A DNA stretch of 64,000 nucleotides, taken from positions 992,001-1,056,000 of the forward strand of contig NC_017506.1 in assembly GCF_000166295.1 (NCBI RefSeq), in the 5' to 3' direction. Below the pieces are notes generated by a model. It was given only the letters and a program-made list of their open reading frames with translations, had not been told where the DNA came from and did not search any database. The DNA is from Marinobacter adhaerens HP15. GTDB lineage: Bacteria > Pseudomonadota > Gammaproteobacteria > Pseudomonadales > Oleiphilaceae. Shown here one piece after another: positions 1 through 9,064 of the stretch (position 1 is its first letter; each line of letters opens with the position of its first letter). A program made the translations under genes and the position numbers.

Positions 1-1
1 T

Positions 2-1279
2 CGAAGCGATCCCTATCATCAATACCACCCCATCACCGTGCAACAGAAATGGGTCGTGGAGGGCCTCGATGAAAGCTGGTCTCTGCCCGCTGAACATGAG
101 GTTGTGGACAACCCCTATTTCCGCTACGAGCGAGAGGTTTCCTTCAATAGCTATCGATTGGAAGTGACCCATCGATACCAGTCGAAGACTGACTTTGTGC
201 CGGCGCAGGACATCACCCGCTACAACTCGGATATCGAAAAGCTGAAGACTCTGAGCTACTACGGACTGCAGGAACCGATGCCGCAGCTTGTAGCCGAGGA
301 GGAAGATCATCGCATGATGATCATCAGCATTTTAGCCGGTGTGCTCTTTCTTCTGGTTTTGCTCATTATCATCGATTACATCATCGATCGGCGTCGTGAG
401 AAAAAGCTCAATCTGGAAAGCCACTATTATCCAGTCTCATCCACCAAGTTCATTGCCCTCAGTGTAATTACGATCGGCCTTTATCAGGTCTTCTGGGGGT
501 ACCGTAATTGGCGCTACATCAGCGAGCGTGATTCCCGAAGCCTGTGGAGCTGGGCACGTGGGCTGTTTATCACGATTACCTGCTACGGTTTGTTCGCCCA
601 CGCGCGAAACAATGCTGTGGGCAGCTACCATTTGCCACTAGCCGCGCTATCGTGCGCATTATTAGCGATAGCGTTTTTCGTGCTTTCACTGATTCAGAGT
701 GCAGACCAGACCCCGGCGCTCTTGATGCTGGTCACATTGATACTGGGGTCGCTCTGTCTGTTGCCTTTGCAGAACTATGTAAATCGACTTCCGGAGAACC
801 GTGAGGCATTTGCATTCAACTCCCGTTGGCGCCTGCGGCATGCAGCCGCTGCACTCATTTTCTCGCTCATCATGGGCCTTATGGTGGCTGAAGAACTAAG
901 CATCATTCCATCTGACCAAGTCGTTTCAGGCGAGGAACTCCCAGCTGACCTCAAACTGTTTTTATCCCGGCAATCGGTTATTGGTCCGCAAGAAGAAATC
1001 CTGAAGTTTTATTCCGACGCGCTTTGGGACTTCAGGCAGGATGGCAATGCGCTCACCAATGAGGGTGTTTTTTCGTATTGGCAGGACAACACTGGTGGAT
1101 TCCAGTTCGTCAAGGCAAGGTATGAGGATATTGCTGATTTGGAGGTTAAAAAAGGCGGTGCTCTGGAATCGACAATGCTCAAGGTCTTCCTGAAGGACGG
1201 CTCCTTTTTCTGGCTTGTACTTTCGGTCGACGGCGACGAATCTTTTGTTCAGAGTCTTGAGTCACGGCTGGCAACTTGA
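2..1279 (+). CDS. Membrane protein with DUF4234-like segment, 5' end missing
   Basis: The reading frame is open to the left edge of the window, so the gene starts upstream; a GTG at 38 is in frame but need not be the start. About 90 soluble residues precede a strong hydrophobic helix (near positions 323-395 of the DNA). A short charged linker follows, then several further membrane helices; the segment around FIALSVITIGLYQVFWGY resembles DUF4234-type proteins. The last 120 residues are soluble and presumably face one side of the membrane. No catalytic motif is visible. The function is unknown; family resemblance is from memory of the motif only. Confidence 0.6.
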   Translation, partial: RSDPYHQYHPITVQQKWVVEGLDESWSLPAEHEVVDNPYFRYEREVSFNSYRLEVTHRYQSKTDFVPAQDITRYNSDIEKLKTLSYYGLQEPMPQLVAEEEDHRMMIISILAGVLFLLVLLIIIDYIIDRRREKKLNLESHYYPVSSTKFIALSVITIGLYQVFWGYRNWRYISERDSRSLWSWARGLFITITCYGLFAHARNNAVGSYHLPLAALSCALLAIAFFVLSLIQSADQTPALLMLVTLILGSLCLLPLQNYVNRLPENREAFAFNSRWRLRHAAAALIFSLIMGLMVAEELSIIPSDQVVSGEELPADLKLFLSRQSVIGPQEEILKFYSDALWDFRQDGNALTNEGVFSYWQDNTGGFQFVKARYEDIADLEVKKGGALESTMLKVFLKDGSFFWLVLSVDGDESFVQSLESRLAT

Positions 1280-1428
1280 TGGAGGAAGCCGTGGAGAGAT
1301 TCAAAGTATTCTCGTATCGTTGAAGATTGCGAAATAGTTATCCTGCTTGGCGGTACGGCTGTCTGACAACCACGGTCTTGCTTTGGTTAGCCTCTGCGCC
1401 CAGTTTCACGATTGTTGAATCAGGAGGA

Positions 1429-1445
1429 CTTTCCGCAGCGGAAAG
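1429..1445. terminator. Short perfect hairpin between convergent genes
   Basis: CTTTCCGCAGCGGAAAG is a perfect 17-base palindrome with 8-base arms. It sits in the 191-bp gap between the end of the membrane protein and the end of the VOC gene, where a bidirectional terminator would be expected. No long T-run follows on either strand, so termination is only a suggestion. Nothing else is visible in this gap. Confidence 0.3.
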
Positions 1446-1470
1446 CCCCCTAACTAAAACGCCTTGGCAC

Positions 1471-1974
1471 TTATTGGTATGCGCCCGCACTGTAAATCAA
1501 CTCGTAGCTGTGGCTGTAAATTTCCAGGATGTTGCCAAACGGGTCTTCCATGTAAATCATGCGGTAGGGCTTTTCGCCGGGGTAATAGTAGCGCGGTTTC
1601 TCCATGCGCTTTTTACCGCCCGCAGCCACAATCCTCTCAGCCAGTTCCTCTACGTTCGGGTCTTGCACACAGAAGTGAAAAACCCCGGTTTTCCAGTACT
1701 GGAAATTGTCTTCCGGGTTGGTCTGGTTCTTGAACTGAAAAAGCTCCACTCCGATTCGATCACCTGTTGATAGGTGAGCGATACGGAAGCTGCCCCAACC
1801 TGCGCCGAATACATCAGTGCACATCTCTCCGATGGCGCTGTCGTCCTCTTCGATCTCGGTTGGTTCCATAATCAGGTACCAACCCATCACCTCTGTGTAA
1901 AACTTTACGGCTTGCTCAAGGTCGGGCACGGATATGCCGATGTGTGAGAAATTTCTCGGGTAAACGTTGTTCAT
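1471..1974 (-). CDS. VOC (glyoxalase/dioxygenase-fold) family protein
   Basis: This 167-residue protein has the vicinal-oxygen-chelate pattern. The N-terminal HIGISVPDLEQAVKFY gives the first metal histidine. A central HFCVQD supplies another candidate ligand, and the C-terminal YMEDPFGNILEIYSHS carries the usual DPxGN(x)xE metal glutamate. The family includes lactoylglutathione lyases, extradiol dioxygenases and isomerases, and the substrate cannot be read from the sequence. The gene is transcribed divergently from a LysR regulator 94 bp away, which probably controls it. Confidence 0.85.
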   Translation of the reverse strand: MNNVYPRNFSHIGISVPDLEQAVKFYTEVMGWYLIMEPTEIEEDDSAIGEMCTDVFGAGWGSFRIAHLSTGDRIGVELFQFKNQTNPEDNFQYWKTGVFHFCVQDPNVEELAERIVAAGGKKRMEKPRYYYPGEKPYRMIYMEDPFGNILEIYSHSYELIYSAGAYQ

Positions 1975-2068
1975 GTCCTGTCCTCCTCTGTTGGGACTGA
2001 GAGCAGGTTACATTCGCTGATTGATCATTTAAAATTATCATTTGTTCTCGCAAAGATTATGGATTTTA

Positions 2069-2938
2069 ATGATAAATACGACCTGGTTGCGCACCTTTTG
2101 CACGTTGGTGGAAGTTGGTCATTTCACCCGTACGGCTGAACGCCTGCACATGACACAGTCAGGCGTTAGTCAGCATGTGCGTAAACTCGAGGAGCAACTG
2201 GGTGCCGAATTGCTGGTGAGGCAGGGCAAACAGTTTTCTCTATCCGGTGCCGGCGAGAGGCTTTACACGGAGGCTCAGGGCATCCTCTTCGCATTGTCTA
2301 ATCTTGAACAGACAGTGGGAGAAGACCCGCCCTTTCAAGGAAGTGTGCGAATCATGTCCCCGGGCAGTGTCGGGCTGAAGCTCTATCCACATCTGTTGGC
2401 GCTTCAGAGCAAACACCCGAAGCTGATTATGGATTACCGCTTTGCGCCAAATCCCGATGTGGAAACTGCCATTGCCGGGTCGGCTGTTGATCTCGGATTC
2501 ATGACGTCGAGATCGACGCTGGCCGACGTAAGCTGCACGCCCGTCGCCCAGGAATCGCTGCTGTTGGTAACACCGGCCACCGTCCAGGAACCGGGTTGGG
2601 ACACACTGATGAACCTCGGGTTTATCGACCACCCCGATGGCAGTCATCACGCAAGCTTGCTTCTGGGTGCCAATTATCCCGAGTTTCAGCACAGCAACCT
2701 GTTTCCGAAGAAAGGCTTCTCAAACCAGATTGGTTTGATTCTGGAGCCGGTGAGTATGGGGTTGGGATTTACCGTTCTGCCCGCCCATGCCGTTGAAGCC
2801 TTCGAGAAGCGTGAGCACATCAGAGCTCATCGTCTAGCTAACCCGGTGAGTGAAACGCTGTATCTGTGCGTGCCACGGCACCGGGCACTTGCGGCGAGAA
2901 TGCGGACTATAATTGCGGAAGCCAAAAAATGGCTTTGA
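2069..2938 (+). CDS. LysR-family transcriptional regulator
   Basis: This is a 289-residue LysR-type regulator. Residues 1-60 form the winged HTH (WLRTFCTLVEVGHFTRTAERL, then MTQSGVSQHVRKLEEQLG), followed by a periplasmic-binding-like effector domain. A TTG at 2042 is in frame upstream, but the ATG at 2069 gives the canonical LysR N-terminus and was chosen. It diverges from the VOC gene, the classic arrangement of a LysR regulator and its target. The inducer is unknown. Confidence 0.85.
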   Translation: MINTTWLRTFCTLVEVGHFTRTAERLHMTQSGVSQHVRKLEEQLGAELLVRQGKQFSLSGAGERLYTEAQGILFALSNLEQTVGEDPPFQGSVRIMSPGSVGLKLYPHLLALQSKHPKLIMDYRFAPNPDVETAIAGSAVDLGFMTSRSTLADVSCTPVAQESLLLVTPATVQEPGWDTLMNLGFIDHPDGSHHASLLLGANYPEFQHSNLFPKKGFSNQIGLILEPVSMGLGFTVLPAHAVEAFEKREHIRAHRLANPVSETLYLCVPRHRALAARMRTIIAEAKKWL

Positions 2939-3015
2939 ACCGACCTGGAATTTGGCACGTTGCACCACTCGCGTGAGCTGTGATGTTGCCATTAACTGCT
3001 TAGTAAGGGATTGAG

Positions 3016-3402
3016 ATGACAGCGCATTCTGGCTCTTGCCTGTGTGGCACCGTGACATTTGAGATTGAAGGCGATTTCGAGAACTTTTACCTGTGCCATT
3101 GCCAGCACTGCCAAAAAGATACGGGTTCTGCGCATGCAGCCAATCTGTTTTCGCAATCCGCCAAATTGACGTGGCTGGCCGGTGAGGATGCCGTGACGTC
3201 CTACACGCTTCCGGGTACTCGCCACAGCAAGAGTTTTTGTAAGCTGTGTGGTTCCGCACTGCCAGGCACTCAGCTTGAAGGGTTGCTCGTGGTTCCAGCA
3301 GGGTGTCTGGACACTGAAGTCTCCATCAAGCCAACGGCGCATATTTTCACGGCGAGCAGGGCAGCCTGGGATGAGGCGCTCGAAGAGGTACCCGTGCAAT
3401 GA
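3016..3402 (+). CDS. GFA / CENP-V fold zinc protein
   Basis: This 128-residue protein belongs to the GFA (glutathione-dependent formaldehyde-activating enzyme-like) family. The zinc-binding cysteines are visible as CLCGTVTF near residue 8, CHCQHCQK near residue 32, and CKLCGS near residue 75. Most family members have no proven activity, so formaldehyde chemistry should not be assumed. Its stop overlaps the start of the next gene by four bases (ATGA), indicating translational coupling with the serine hydrolase. Confidence 0.85.
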   Translation: MTAHSGSCLCGTVTFEIEGDFENFYLCHCQHCQKDTGSAHAANLFSQSAKLTWLAGEDAVTSYTLPGTRHSKSFCKLCGSALPGTQLEGLLVVPAGCLDTEVSIKPTAHIFTASRAAWDEALEEVPVQ

Positions 3403-4613
3403 CGGAACTCACACAGGTGGCAGGCCTGTCTACGGAACAGCTTCCAAATATTGAACGTCATCTTGACCGCTGCTATCTCCAGCCCGGGAAGTTACCTGGC
3501 GCGCTGACACTTGTCGCCCGGCGAGGGGAGATTGCCTATGTGAAAGCCCAGGGGCTGATGGACGTGGAACGCAACAAGCCGGTCCGCCGGGATACGGTGT
3601 TCCGCATCTATTCCATGACCAAGCCGATTACGTCTATCGCCATGATGCAGCTCTATGAGCAGGGGCGGTTTTTACTGGATGATCCCGTACACAAGTATAT
3701 TCCTGCCTGGAGGCATCAGCGGATTTATAAAAGCGGGGTTTATCCGAACTTCCTGACCACGCCTGCATCCAGCACCATGACGATTCGCGACCTGTTCACG
3801 CATATGTCAGGCCTGACCTACGGATTCATGCAGCGCACCAACGTTGACGCTGCCTACCGCGAGCTCAAGCTGGATGGCAGCCGGAGTATGTCGCTGGAAG
3901 CCCTGGTCGATCACCTCGCAGAGCTGCCGCTGGAGTTTTCCCCGGGCACAGCCTGGAATTATTCGGTCAGCACGGATGTGCTGGGGTATCTGGTGCAGTT
4001 GCTGTCGGGCAAGCCGTTTGATGAGTATCTGCGGGAGCATATTTTTGAGCCTCTGGATATGACTGACACCGGCTTCCATGTTCGGGATGATCAGCTTGAC
4101 CGCTTCGCTGCCTGCTATCAGTACCAGGCCGGAGATCAGTTCACGCTGCAGGATGACCCCGAGACCTCTCCCTTCCGGCGTAAGCCCCAGTTCATGTCCG
4201 GCGGTGGCGGGCTGGTTTCCACCATCGACGATTATTTCCACTTCGCCCAGGCCCTGTGTCAGGGTGGCGAGTTCCGGGGGCGGCGGATTATTGGTCGAAA
4301 AACCCTGGAATTCATGTGTCGTAACCATCTGCCCAACAATCAGGACCTGCCGGGCCTGTCTGTGGGTGCATTCAGTGAGACTCCGTTTGCCGGGACTGGC
4401 TTTGGTCTGGGTTTTTCGGTAAAAACGGACGTCGCCAAATCCCAGACCAACGGATCGGTTGGTGAGTACGGTTGGGGTGGCCTAGCGAGCACTAACTTTT
4501 TTGTCGATCCCGTTGAGGAACTGGTGATGATTTTCATGACGCAACTGATTCCGTCGTCCACCTACCCCATCCGTCAGGAGCTGCGGGCGATCGTTAACGG
4601 AGCTCTGCTATGA
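3399..4613 (+). CDS. Serine hydrolase of the beta-lactamase / class C PBP family
   Basis: This 404-residue serine hydrolase has the SxxK motif SMTK (Ser72, Lys75), a YxN-type tyrosine in WNYSVSTD (Tyr188), and a C-terminal GWGGLAST segment replacing the KTG box. This is the pattern of EstB-like esterases and class C beta-lactamase homologues. No signal peptide is seen, which argues for an intracellular esterase rather than a resistance enzyme. It is coupled by four-base overlaps to the GFA gene upstream and the M14 peptidase downstream, so the three form one operon. Confidence 0.85.
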   Translation: MTELTQVAGLSTEQLPNIERHLDRCYLQPGKLPGALTLVARRGEIAYVKAQGLMDVERNKPVRRDTVFRIYSMTKPITSIAMMQLYEQGRFLLDDPVHKYIPAWRHQRIYKSGVYPNFLTTPASSTMTIRDLFTHMSGLTYGFMQRTNVDAAYRELKLDGSRSMSLEALVDHLAELPLEFSPGTAWNYSVSTDVLGYLVQLLSGKPFDEYLREHIFEPLDMTDTGFHVRDDQLDRFAACYQYQAGDQFTLQDDPETSPFRRKPQFMSGGGGLVSTIDDYFHFAQALCQGGEFRGRRIIGRKTLEFMCRNHLPNNQDLPGLSVGAFSETPFAGTGFGLGFSVKTDVAKSQTNGSVGEYGWGGLASTNFFVDPVEELVMIFMTQLIPSSTYPIRQELRAIVNGALL

Positions 4614-5536
4614 ACACAGCTTCAACACCCTATCCAATCGGCACGCCCGGCACTCCATGGGGCGAGGCAGAGCGCGCCAAGTGGTTGTCGCGACAGACCC
4701 GTCAGCGCAGTTACGAGGCGGAGGTGTTGAGTGTGATCGAGCGCCTTGGCGCGCGGTTTGATGTGGAAGAATACGGCGGGCTGGATTACGGTCCGGATTA
4801 TTATCCGCTCATGGCGATTCGCAGCCGCGACTGGAACAACGACCTGCCCGTGGTGCTGATCACGGGCGGCGTTCACGGTTACGAAACCAGCGGCGTTCAT
4901 GGCGCGCTTGAGTTCCTCGATAAGCACGCGGCGGATTATGCGGGGCGCGTGAACCTTCTGGTTGCGCCCTGTGTCAGCCCCTGGGCATACGAGCGCATTC
5001 ATCGCTGGAACCGGAATGCGATCGACCCCAACCGGTCGTTTCACGAGGACAGCCCGGCCGGGGAGTCTGCCGCGCTGATGCGGTTGGTGGCGCCTGTGCG
5101 TGAGCATGTTTTGATTCATATCGACCTTCACGAAACCACCGATACCGACGAGTCGGAGTTCCGCCCGGCGCTGGCCGCTCGCGATGGCAAGCCATTCGAG
5201 CCGGCCGGCATTCCCGATGGCTTCTATGTGGTGGACGATAGCGAACACCCGCAGCCAGATTTCCAGCAGGCACTGATCAAGGCGGTGGAGCAGGTGACGC
5301 ACATTGCACCGGCCGACGAGAAAGGCGAGATTTTCGGCTCACCAGTCGTTGCCCGGGGCGTGATCCAGTATCCGCTCTCGCAGTGGGGCCTGTGCGCTGG
5401 CATGACCCGCGCTCCCTACCGCACCACCACTGAGGTTTATCCCGACAGCCCCCGTGTGACCTCCGAGCAATGCAATGCTGCGCAGGCCGCGGCGGTGTGT
5501 GCTGCCATCGACTATGGGCTTACTCACTCTCAATAG
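4610..5536 (+). CDS. M14-family zinc metallocarboxypeptidase
   Basis: This 308-residue protein has the M14 zinc-site layout. [10 protein letters not shown] supplies Hxx[10 protein letters not shown] supplies the distal histidine, [10 protein letters not shown] the substrate-carboxylate arginine, and [10 protein letters not shown] the catalytic glutamate. The compact size and lack of a signal peptide suggest a cytoplasmic peptidase or amidohydrolase of the succinylglutamate desuccinylase/aspartoacylase side of the clan. Substrate is unknown. It is the last gene of the coupled run. Confidence 0.85.
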   Translation: MNTASTPYPIGTPGTPWGEAERAKWLSRQTRQRSYEAEVLSVIERLGARFDVEEYGGLDYGPDYYPLMAIRSRDWNNDLPVVLITGGVHGYETSGVHGALEFLDKHAADYAGRVNLLVAPCVSPWAYERIHRWNRNAIDPNRSFHEDSPAGESAALMRLVAPVREHVLIHIDLHETTDTDESEFRPALAARDGKPFEPAGIPDGFYVVDDSEHPQPDFQQALIKAVEQVTHIAPADEKGEIFGSPVVARGVIQYPLSQWGLCAGMTRAPYRTTTEVYPDSPRVTSEQCNAAQAAAVCAAIDYGLTHSQ

Positions 5537-5558
5537 GCCAAATAAGTGGGAAAGCTGA

Positions 5559-6374
5559 CTAGCCGGACTCGGATAGATAGGGCTGCGCCAGGGCCTCAAG
5601 CTTTTCTTCTCTGAGTTCGCCGATGGCATTCCATATGTGCTCTGCAAGCTCTGGGTGTGCCGCTTTGAATTCCCGCGAGAGCATCAGGTAGTAGGGCTTG
5701 GTTTTGAGAGGGGGATCAATCCGGACAATGCCCGGGAGCTGCCTGGCGTTCTGGCGTAACAGAAAATCGGCGGTGACCGATTGGAGTGCAACGGCATGAA
5801 CGCGTCTGGCAGTCAGTAACTGCAGGCTCTGCCTGGAACTCCGAACCTTGATTACGGAAACGCCCAGGTTTTCCAGATCGTTCACGATTGAGTAGCCCAA
5901 TGGGGCGCCAACTGACAGGTCCGTGTCTTCGAAAGCCTTGCCGCTCCAGCCCAGCTCTGTATCTGGCAGGGCATAGAGATTGTAGCTGATGGTGGTTAGT
6001 CGGCGGGTAGGGTCAACCTGACCGTCCCGCCAAGGGTATTCGCCAATTCGGGTGCGGGCAGCATTGTAAGAAGCATTGAAGATACCATCCACCTGGCCGG
6101 TTTCGAGCATGGCCAGGCATCGTTTCCAGGGGTATCGGCTGAACTTGATCCGCAAATCCGGTACCCGCTCTTCCAGCAACTTGACCAGCTCTACCGCTGC
6201 GCCGGGTTTCTCCAGAACCTCCTGGGTGTCGCCCATGTAATAGGGGAATTGCGTTTTATCTTCGTAGGCAACATGCAGGACGGTTTCTGCATGGCCAATT
6301 CGGGCTGGACTCCAGAGAAGCAGAATGGATAGCGCGAGAGCGAGAACTGCATGAAGACACGCTTTCATGGGCAT
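5559..6374 (-). CDS. Periplasmic solute-binding protein, family 3 type
   Basis: The mature part looks like an amino-acid-type (SBP_bac_3) binding protein: VAYEDKTQFPYYMG, RYPWKRCLAMLETGQVDGIF, then a two-lobe organisation. The frame is open to 6494, but the ATG at 6374 (or 6368) begins a textbook signal peptide ending at GHA/ET, so the short form is annotated (271 residues). No permease or ATPase is adjacent. Orphans of this kind are often sensory or scavenging proteins; the ligand is unknown. Confidence 0.75.
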   Translation of the reverse strand: MPMKACLHAVLALALSILLLWSPARIGHAETVLHVAYEDKTQFPYYMGDTQEVLEKPGAAVELVKLLEERVPDLRIKFSRYPWKRCLAMLETGQVDGIFNASYNAARTRIGEYPWRDGQVDPTRRLTTISYNLYALPDTELGWSGKAFEDTDLSVGAPLGYSIVNDLENLGVSVIKVRSSRQSLQLLTARRVHAVALQSVTADFLLRQNARQLPGIVRIDPPLKTKPYYLMLSREFKAAHPELAEHIWNAIGELREEKLEALAQPYLSESG

Positions 6375-6535
6375 GCTCAAAAGAGTGAAGAGACAGGAAT
6401 AGCTTAGTTTGTGGCGAGGAATTTTCAATACATCTTTCCATTGAGACCAGCAGGTCTGGCATCGGGCTGGAATGTATAAGACCATGCTCTCCATACTTTC
6501 GAAAAGAGGCCATTACGGCCTGGGAGACCTGATCA

Positions 6536-6844
6536 ATGAAGTACAAGAGTCTTGGGTTTTTGTTGGCGGTTGGCGCTTTGACGGGCTGTCAGACGTCCTC
6601 TCATGTTTCTTCCGCAGCTATGGATGGAGACGGCATTACCTGTAATGAAATCTACCAGGCATTTTCAGCCTATGAGAGCGACCGGCAATCCGCTGCGGCC
6701 TGGGCCCAGCTGGGCACCCTGATCAGCCCCAGTGCCGGGAACTACGCAGATATGGGCGTGAAAACGGCCGCCAAATACTACGATCAGATCAAGGCGGCAA
6801 CGAATATTTCTCTCGCTGTTCGCGGTTGTCAGCCGGTGCAGTGA
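6536..6844 (+). CDS. Small lipoprotein of unknown function
   Basis: This 102-residue protein starts with a lipoprotein signal peptide and the lipobox LTGC (Cys18). Two further cysteines, near residues 36 and 98, could form a disulphide in the periplasm. The remainder is a short helical domain without a motif I recognise. It is divergent from the binding protein at 5559 and stands alone. Confidence 0.65.
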   Translation: MKYKSLGFLLAVGALTGCQTSSHVSSAAMDGDGITCNEIYQAFSAYESDRQSAAAWAQLGTLISPSAGNYADMGVKTAAKYYDQIKAATNISLAVRGCQPVQ

Positions 6845-6871
6845 TGCATGGCCGCATGCAAAACGGGTGCA

Positions 6872-7963
6872 TCAGTTCTGCATGCGGATATCGTCTTTCC
6901 ACCGGAAGCCCACGCCACCGGCCTGCCATACGCCGTCTTTGTTGAACGGGTGGGGGCCGGCCATGTTGATGTATTGGGGCAGCCCGAAATGGGGCGACAG
7001 GTTTCGCGGTGCCTTGATGGTAACCCGGTCCATGATGCGCAGTCCCTGTTGCTCTGCCGGCAGATGCGCTTCTGGCGCGGCGCGGTGGGCGACGGCCCAG
7101 TTATCGATAAATAACAGATCGCCCGTTTCGTATTCGTAGCGAATTCCGTAACCACCCTCGAAGGAATCGTTCAGCAGATCGTTGTAATCGTTGAACAGTT
7201 CCTTCATAGCGGCCTCGTCCAGCAGGTAGAAGCTGTCCGCAGGTGCGGGCAGGGTTTTCAACTGGTCGAGCGTCAGACCTTCTTCCGGCAGGCGCTCCAG
7301 CACGGCGCCGGTCATACCCAGATGCAGCCAGACACTCTTGCGACCGGAAATAGGGTGGGTGTGAACCACGGGGTGGGTCACACTGGATGCGGAGTTTACC
7401 GACACCAGTCGTTCCCAGAAATCCTGTTTCTCCGGAGGGAGTGCGTCAAAGGCCGCACCCTGGTGCGCGAAGTGGGTGCCGCCGCCATTCTCGGGCGCAC
7501 GGGCCATGTAGTAGGCGCTGTGGGAGAAGGTGGCGGCTTCGAAACTGCCGTCGTTGTGCCATTGCGGGCCAACGCCGAGAATGCCCTGGCGGCCATCGTT
7601 AGAGCAGCGGAAAATGTGCCGGTTACGGCCGGGTGTTGCGGGATGCACGCCGTGGGTGGAATGGATCTCGCGCCCGCCCCACCATTTGCAGGCTTCAATC
7701 AGTTCATCGGGGGAAAGGCCGGCCTGGTGCTTGAATACGATGAACCCGCGATTCGCCATTTCCTCTTCCAGGGCCTTGATAGCCGGCTCTGGCAGCTGGA
7801 TGCGCACGTCGGATCCGTAGATCTCAACACCAATAGGATCCAAAGGCTTGAGGGTTAAACCTTCCTGTTCGAGCAGTGCCACGTTATCAGGGTTCAGGGG
7901 CGCTACGGTGGAGGTGGGTTCGCGGGTCTTTTCCAGGGTCTGTGCCATAACCTTCACTACCAT
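6872..7963 (-). CDS. TauD/TfdA-family 2-oxoglutarate Fe(II) dioxygenase
   Basis: This 363-residue enzyme has the facial triad of alpha-ketoglutarate dioxygenases: His136 and Asp138 in WHNDGSF and His293 in NWAVAHRA. An arginine in GLRIMDRV would bind the co-substrate carboxylate. The family hydroxylates taurine, carnitine precursors, phenoxyacids and similar small acids; which one applies here cannot be read. A second ATG at 7948 is also possible. The gene diverges from a betaine/choline-type ABC operon, so a quaternary-amine substrate is a reasonable guess but no more. Confidence 0.85.
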   Translation of the reverse strand: MVVKVMAQTLEKTREPTSTVAPLNPDNVALLEQEGLTLKPLDPIGVEIYGSDVRIQLPEPAIKALEEEMANRGFIVFKHQAGLSPDELIEACKWWGGREIHSTHGVHPATPGRNRHIFRCSNDGRQGILGVGPQWHNDGSFEAATFSHSAYYMARAPENGGGTHFAHQGAAFDALPPEKQDFWERLVSVNSASSVTHPVVHTHPISGRKSVWLHLGMTGAVLERLPEEGLTLDQLKTLPAPADSFYLLDEAAMKELFNDYNDLLNDSFEGGYGIRYEYETGDLLFIDNWAVAHRAAPEAHLPAEQQGLRIMDRVTIKAPRNLSPHFGLPQYINMAGPHPFNKDGVWQAGGVGFRWKDDIRMQN

Positions 7964-8082
7964 GCTGCTCGCTTTTTAGACAGCCTAACCCGTTGGGTTT
8001 CCGGATTTCAAATACGATGTCCGTTCCGCCCGATATTGGAACTGGCTTCCTGCGGGTCGGCGCAGGCAAGACCAAATCCCGT

Positions 8083-8110
8083 TTGCCTTCGTAGATGCGG
8101 CCTCTAGACT
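8083..8110 (+). promoter_or_regulatory. Possible sigma-70 promoter of the osmolyte operon
   Basis: TTGCCT (8083-8088) and TAGACT (8105-8110) are spaced by 16 bases, 34 bases ahead of the GTG start of the binding protein. The match is moderate and was made by eye. Confidence 0.3.
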
Positions 8111-8143
8111 GATAGTGGTAACCAAAAACCGAGAGGAATAGCC

Positions 8144-9061
8144 GTGACTCCCAAATCCCTTTTGCGCCGCACAGCGGCATTGATAGCGTTCGTGATGTCC
8201 GGATCGGTAATGGCTGCTGATCCCGTGGTCGTGTCTTCCAAAATCGACACCGAAGGCTCGGTACTGGGGCAGATGGTGTTGCAGTCTCTGGAGGGGGCCG
8301 GTATTCCGGTTGAAAACAGGCTCCAGTTGGGGGGCACCAGCATCGTCCGCAATGCGATCAAGGCCGGCGAAATCGATATCTACCCCGAGTACACCGGCAA
8401 TGCTGCGTTCTTTCACGATCAGGCGGATCTGGATATCTGGAAAGATGCGGATAAGGCCTACCAGGAGGCTGCTCGCCTGGATAAAGAGGCACATAACATT
8501 GTCTGGCTGGAACCCGCCGAAGCGAACAACACATGGGCTATGAGCGTGCGGGGCGATCTGGCGCGGGAAAATAACCTGGCCACACTCGAAGATCTTGCGG
8601 ATTACATCAATGAGGGCGGTGCCTTCAAGTTTGCGGCCAGCGCCGAGTTTGTGGAATCCGCCAGTGCCTTGCCGGCGTTCCAGGAGGCTTATGGCTTCAA
8701 GCTGGAATCCGACCAGCTGCTGATCCTTTCCGGTGGCAACACGGCGGCGACATTGCGCGCGGCGGCCCTGAATAACAACGACGTAAACGGCGCGATGACT
8801 TACGGCACCGATGGCGGGCTGGATGCGCTGGATCTGAAGGTAATGGAAGATACCGCAGGCGTTCAGCCAGTGTATCAGCCAGCGCCGATCGTGCGTGGCG
8901 AGGTGCTGGAAGCCTATCCGCAGATCCGGGAAGTGCTGACGCCGATCTTCGAATCGCTGGATCTCGAAACGCTGCAGCGCCTGAATGGCCAGGTGGCGGT
9001 GAACGGGGTACCGGCGGATACCGTTGCCCGGGATTACCTGGATTCCCTGGCCCAGGACTGA
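8144..9061 (+). CDS. yehZ: Glycine betaine/choline-type ABC binding protein (YehZ/OsmF-like)
   Basis: This 305-residue periplasmic binding protein starts at a GTG preceded by GAGAGGA. A signal peptide ends around VMAADP. The body is of the OpuAC/ProX type: VVVSSKIDTEGSVLGQM, then EIDIYPEYTGNA. The length and position match E. coli YehZ (OsmF), first gene of yehZYXW. Known homologues bind betaine-type osmolytes with modest affinity, and Salmonella OsmU is osmotically induced. It lies three bases upstream of the permease gene. Confidence 0.85.
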   Translation: MTPKSLLRRTAALIAFVMSGSVMAADPVVVSSKIDTEGSVLGQMVLQSLEGAGIPVENRLQLGGTSIVRNAIKAGEIDIYPEYTGNAAFFHDQADLDIWKDADKAYQEAARLDKEAHNIVWLEPAEANNTWAMSVRGDLARENNLATLEDLADYINEGGAFKFAASAEFVESASALPAFQEAYGFKLESDQLLILSGGNTAATLRAAALNNNDVNGAMTYGTDGGLDALDLKVMEDTAGVQPVYQPAPIVRGEVLEAYPQIREVLTPIFESLDLETLQRLNGQVAVNGVPADTVARDYLDSLAQD

Positions 9062-9064
9062 GGT